Source: an uncultured Collinsella sp.
GTDB taxonomy: Bacteria; Actinomycetota; Coriobacteriia; Coriobacteriales; Coriobacteriaceae
Assembly (NCBI GenBank): GCA_900549455.1
Contig: UROM01000093.1
Location: forward strand, 1 to 7,147
DNA length: 7,147 nt
Direction of reading: 5' to 3'
Positions 5,448 to 7,147 of the stretch are shown piece by piece; the first letter of the stretch is position 1; every line of letters begins with the position of its first letter. A program made the translations under genes and the position numbers. A model generated the notes under the pieces. The model searched no databases. It was given only the letters and a program-made list of their open reading frames with translations, and had not been told where the DNA came from.

Positions 5448-6536
5448 CTACCTTTCCGTGCAGCTAATGCAGGGGTCGATGGTCAGGATAATCATGGGCA
5501 CGTTGGCAAGGAGCACGCCCTGCAGCGCATGTGTCAGACCCGCCAGGTTCTGCGACGTCGGCGTGCGCACGCGGAAGCGGTCCAGGTTCTTGGTGCCGTT
5601 GCCGCGCACATAGTAATACGCCTCGCCGCGCGGCTGCTCAATCACAACCTCGCCGCGCGCGCCGTCGGCCGGTGTGAGCTTGGTACGCCCGCCGATGCCG
5701 TCGTGCGGAATCTTGCCCACAAGCTCCCTGATGATGTCCATGGCCTGTGTGACCTCGGCACAACGCACCTGGCAGCGGGCATAGCAGTCGCCGTCGGTGG
5801 CAACGATGGGCTCAAACGCAGCCAGATCTGCATAGGCACCGTCACCAAACATGCGCACGTCGTAATCCACGCCCGAGGCGCGGCCGAACGGGCCGACCAT
5901 CGACAGATTCAGCGCATCCTTCTTGCTGATCACGCCCACGCCATGCAGGCGCTCGCCGCAGCTATTGTCGTCCAAAAACGTATGCACCAGGGCCTCGTAG
6001 TCGGGGCGCATGGCATCGAGCGTCTGGACAATCCCCGCCAGCTCGGAGTCCTCGATGTCGTGCTTAAGGCCGCCGATCTCGTTAATCGAAAGGATCACGC
6101 GGCCGCCGCAGGTGCTCTCAAAGATCTTGAGAATCTGCTCGCGCAGCGTCCACGACCGATAGAACAGCGCCTCGAAGCCAAAGGCATCGGCGAGCAGGCC
6201 CAGCCACAGCAGGTGCGAGTGAATGCGCGAAAGCTCGTGCAAAATGGTGCGGATATACTGCACGCGGCCAGGCACCTCGATGCCGAGCATACGCTCGCAG
6301 GCGCTGGCATAGCCGCAGCTATGGCCCACGGCGCAGATGCCGCAGATGCGCTCGGTGATGTAGCCAAACTGATGCATATCGCGCTTTTCGGTGAGCTTCT
6401 CGAGTCCGCGGTGCACAAAGCCGATCTGCGGAATTGCCTCGAGAACGCGGTCGTCCTCGATCACCAGGTCCAGATGAAGCGGCTCGGGCAGCACCGGGTG
6501 TTGCGGGCCAAACGGAATAACGGAGCGATGTGCCAT
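5448..6536 (-). CDS. echE: [NiFe] hydrogenase catalytic large subunit, group 4 (Ech/Coo type)
   Basis: Catalytic subunit (362 residues) that reduces protons to H2 or oxidises H2 at a NiFe centre in a membrane-bound energy-converting complex. Both metal-binding motifs are intact: RICGIC (Cys65, Cys68) near the N-terminus and DPCISCTER (Cys356, Cys359) at the very end. Their presence separates it from the homologous NuoD of complex I, which lacks the cysteines. The product begins directly with the NuoD-like part (FGPQHPVLPEPLHLDLVIED), and the NuoC-like domain is a separate upstream gene, so it is not a fused HycE. The protein stops at Arg362, right after the second motif, with no C-terminal peptide to be cleaved. 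ATG at 6536 has AAAGGAGG about 10 bases upstream and follows the upstream gene by five bases. Ech is the best fit; CooH-like or other group 4 enzymes remain possible. Confidence 0.93.
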   Translation of the reverse strand: MAHRSVIPFGPQHPVLPEPLHLDLVIEDDRVLEAIPQIGFVHRGLEKLTEKRDMHQFGYITERICGICAVGHSCGYASACERMLGIEVPGRVQYIRTILHELSRIHSHLLWLGLLADAFGFEALFYRSWTLREQILKIFESTCGGRVILSINEIGGLKHDIEDSELAGIVQTLDAMRPDYEALVHTFLDDNSCGERLHGVGVISKKDALNLSMVGPFGRASGVDYDVRMFGDGAYADLAAFEPIVATDGDCYARCQVRCAEVTQAMDIIRELVGKIPHDGIGGRTKLTPADGARGEVVIEQPRGEAYYYVRGNGTKNLDRFRVRTPTSQNLAGLTHALQGVLLANVPMIILTIDPCISCTER

Positions 6537-6541
6537 GGACC

Positions 6542-7129
6542 TTACGCCTCCTTTTTCTGCTTGTCGCGGGCGGCCTTGGCGGCAATCGCCGCACGGACCT
6601 TGGCCGCTTTCTCGGGATCCATGGCGGCGAGCTTTGCCTCCATCTCGGCAGCCTTGAGCGCGGCCTTCGCAGCAGCTTCATCGTGCTGAGCATCGGAGCC
6701 GGTTGCCGCAGCGGGCTGGGCGGCAGCAGCGCTCGCAGCATCGTCGGTGCCCGCAGCGCCCTCTCCCGCAGCGGCCGCGGCAGCGGCGGCCTTTTCGGCC
6801 GCGGCCTTGCGCGCCTTGGCCTCGGCAGCAGCACGGACCTTCATGGCCTTCTCGCGCGCGGCTTTCACCTCGGGCGTGATAACGCTCATGGGCTCGGCAG
6901 TCGAAACCTGGTAGAAAAAGCCCTTAAAGTCGAGCTGCATGTCGGTAATGGCAAGCCCAAACAGATCGTGTGCCTCGTTCTCAAACGGAAACACCGCCGG
7001 ATAATACGAGCTGATGGACGGAATCTCCTGGTACCGATCAATTCCCTCAACCACCAGGTTCTCGATCGCATAGCTGCCGTCCCGCGCGATCTGCTCTTGC
7101 GCAGCGCGGGCGTTGATAAACGTATAGAC
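6542..7129 (-). CDS. echD: Ech-type hydrogenase 30 kDa (NuoC-like) subunit with long Ala/Lys-rich tail (5' end missing)
   Basis: Structural subunit of the peripheral arm that joins the large subunit to the ferredoxin module. The N-terminus is lost at the adapter junction (7129/7130); 195 residues remain. The first 86 are the end of a complex-I 30-kDa domain, recognisable by YYPAVFPFENEAHDLFGLAI (visible residues 43-62), equivalent to the ExxxxDlfG signature of NuoC/EchD. Then comes an unusual low-complexity tail of about 109 residues, rich in Ala, Lys and Glu, with a run of eight alanines, an acidic Gly/Ser/Gln-containing middle and a basic end (DPEKAAKVRAAIAAKAARDK). The tail resembles the Ala/Lys helical repeats at the C-terminus of RnfC proteins in composition. 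Stop TAA at 6542 lies five bases before the large-subunit start. A MYKRQ start read further out is adapter, not protein. Confidence 0.85.
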   Translation of the reverse strand, partial: VYTFINARAAQEQIARDGSYAIENLVVEGIDRYQEIPSISSYYPAVFPFENEAHDLFGLAITDMQLDFKGFFYQVSTAEPMSVITPEVKAAREKAMKVRAAAEAKARKAAAEKAAAAAAAAGEGAAGTDDAASAAAAQPAAATGSDAQHDEAAAKAALKAAEMEAKLAAMDPEKAAKVRAAIAAKAARDKQKKEA

Positions 7130-7147
7130 CTGTCTCTTATACACATC
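7130..7147. other. Nextera mosaic-end adapter remnant
   Basis: CTGTCTCTTATACACATC is the first 18 of 19 bases of the inverted Tn5 mosaic end used in Nextera libraries. Together with the adapter at 1-48 it means the contig is bounded by library adapters on both sides. It creates spurious MYKRQ and MCIRDR protein starts. Confidence 0.97.

Noticed and set aside
5382..6689. Plus-strand open frame (435 codons) opposite the hydrogenase large subunit
   Set aside because: Antisense to a gene with intact NiFe motifs; no recognisable protein features.

Overview
The window looks like a fragment of a high-GC actinobacterial genome, most likely a gut coriobacterium such as Collinsella. This is inferred from the strong GC bias at third codon positions, an Ech-type hydrogenase in an anaerobe-like context, a probable leaderless gene, and AT-richer hairpin repeats between genes. 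No rRNA or other taxonomic marker is present, so the assignment is tentative. Both termini are sequencing adapter rather than genome: bases 1-48 read as the end of Illumina P7, an 8-base i7 index and the Nextera read-2/mosaic-end sequence, and bases 7130-7147 are 18 bases of the opposite mosaic end. The biological insert is therefore 49-7129, and the first and last genes are cut off.

Left half (49-4538): an ABC exporter operon on the minus strand runs ATPase (1618-2556), ABC-2 permease (421-1608), second ABC-2 permease (49-434, cut). It is divergent from a plus-strand two-component system made of a NarL/LiaS-type histidine kinase (2767-3912) and a LuxR-type response regulator (3909-4538), which overlap by ATGA. 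The 210-bp divergent region holds a -10-like TACAAT exactly where a leaderless kinase mRNA would need it, and a perfect 14-bp palindrome. The gene set matches the Bacillus LnrJK-LMN (linearmycin resistance) layout: a membrane-stress sensor, its regulator, and a two-permease exporter that it probably controls.

Middle (4539-5098): a 560-bp non-coding gap between convergent gene ends. It contains a head-to-head palindrome (4559-4612), two related long-hairpin elements of about 150 bp (4603-4748 and 4860-5011), and a 15-bp perfect-stem hairpin (5044-5077) just after the hydrogenase operon. The two long elements share their outer flanks in the same orientation, but their cores lie in opposite orientation and their stem arms have diverged while staying complementary.

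Right half (5099-7129): the 3' end of a minus-strand Ech-like energy-converting [NiFe] hydrogenase operon in the order EchD-like (NuoC family, cut at its N-terminus, with a long Ala/Lys-rich tail), EchE-like catalytic large subunit with all four metal-binding cysteines, and EchF-like ferredoxin with two 4Fe-4S clusters. These would form part of the peripheral arm of a membrane complex that couples ferredoxin oxidation to H2 evolution and ion pumping.
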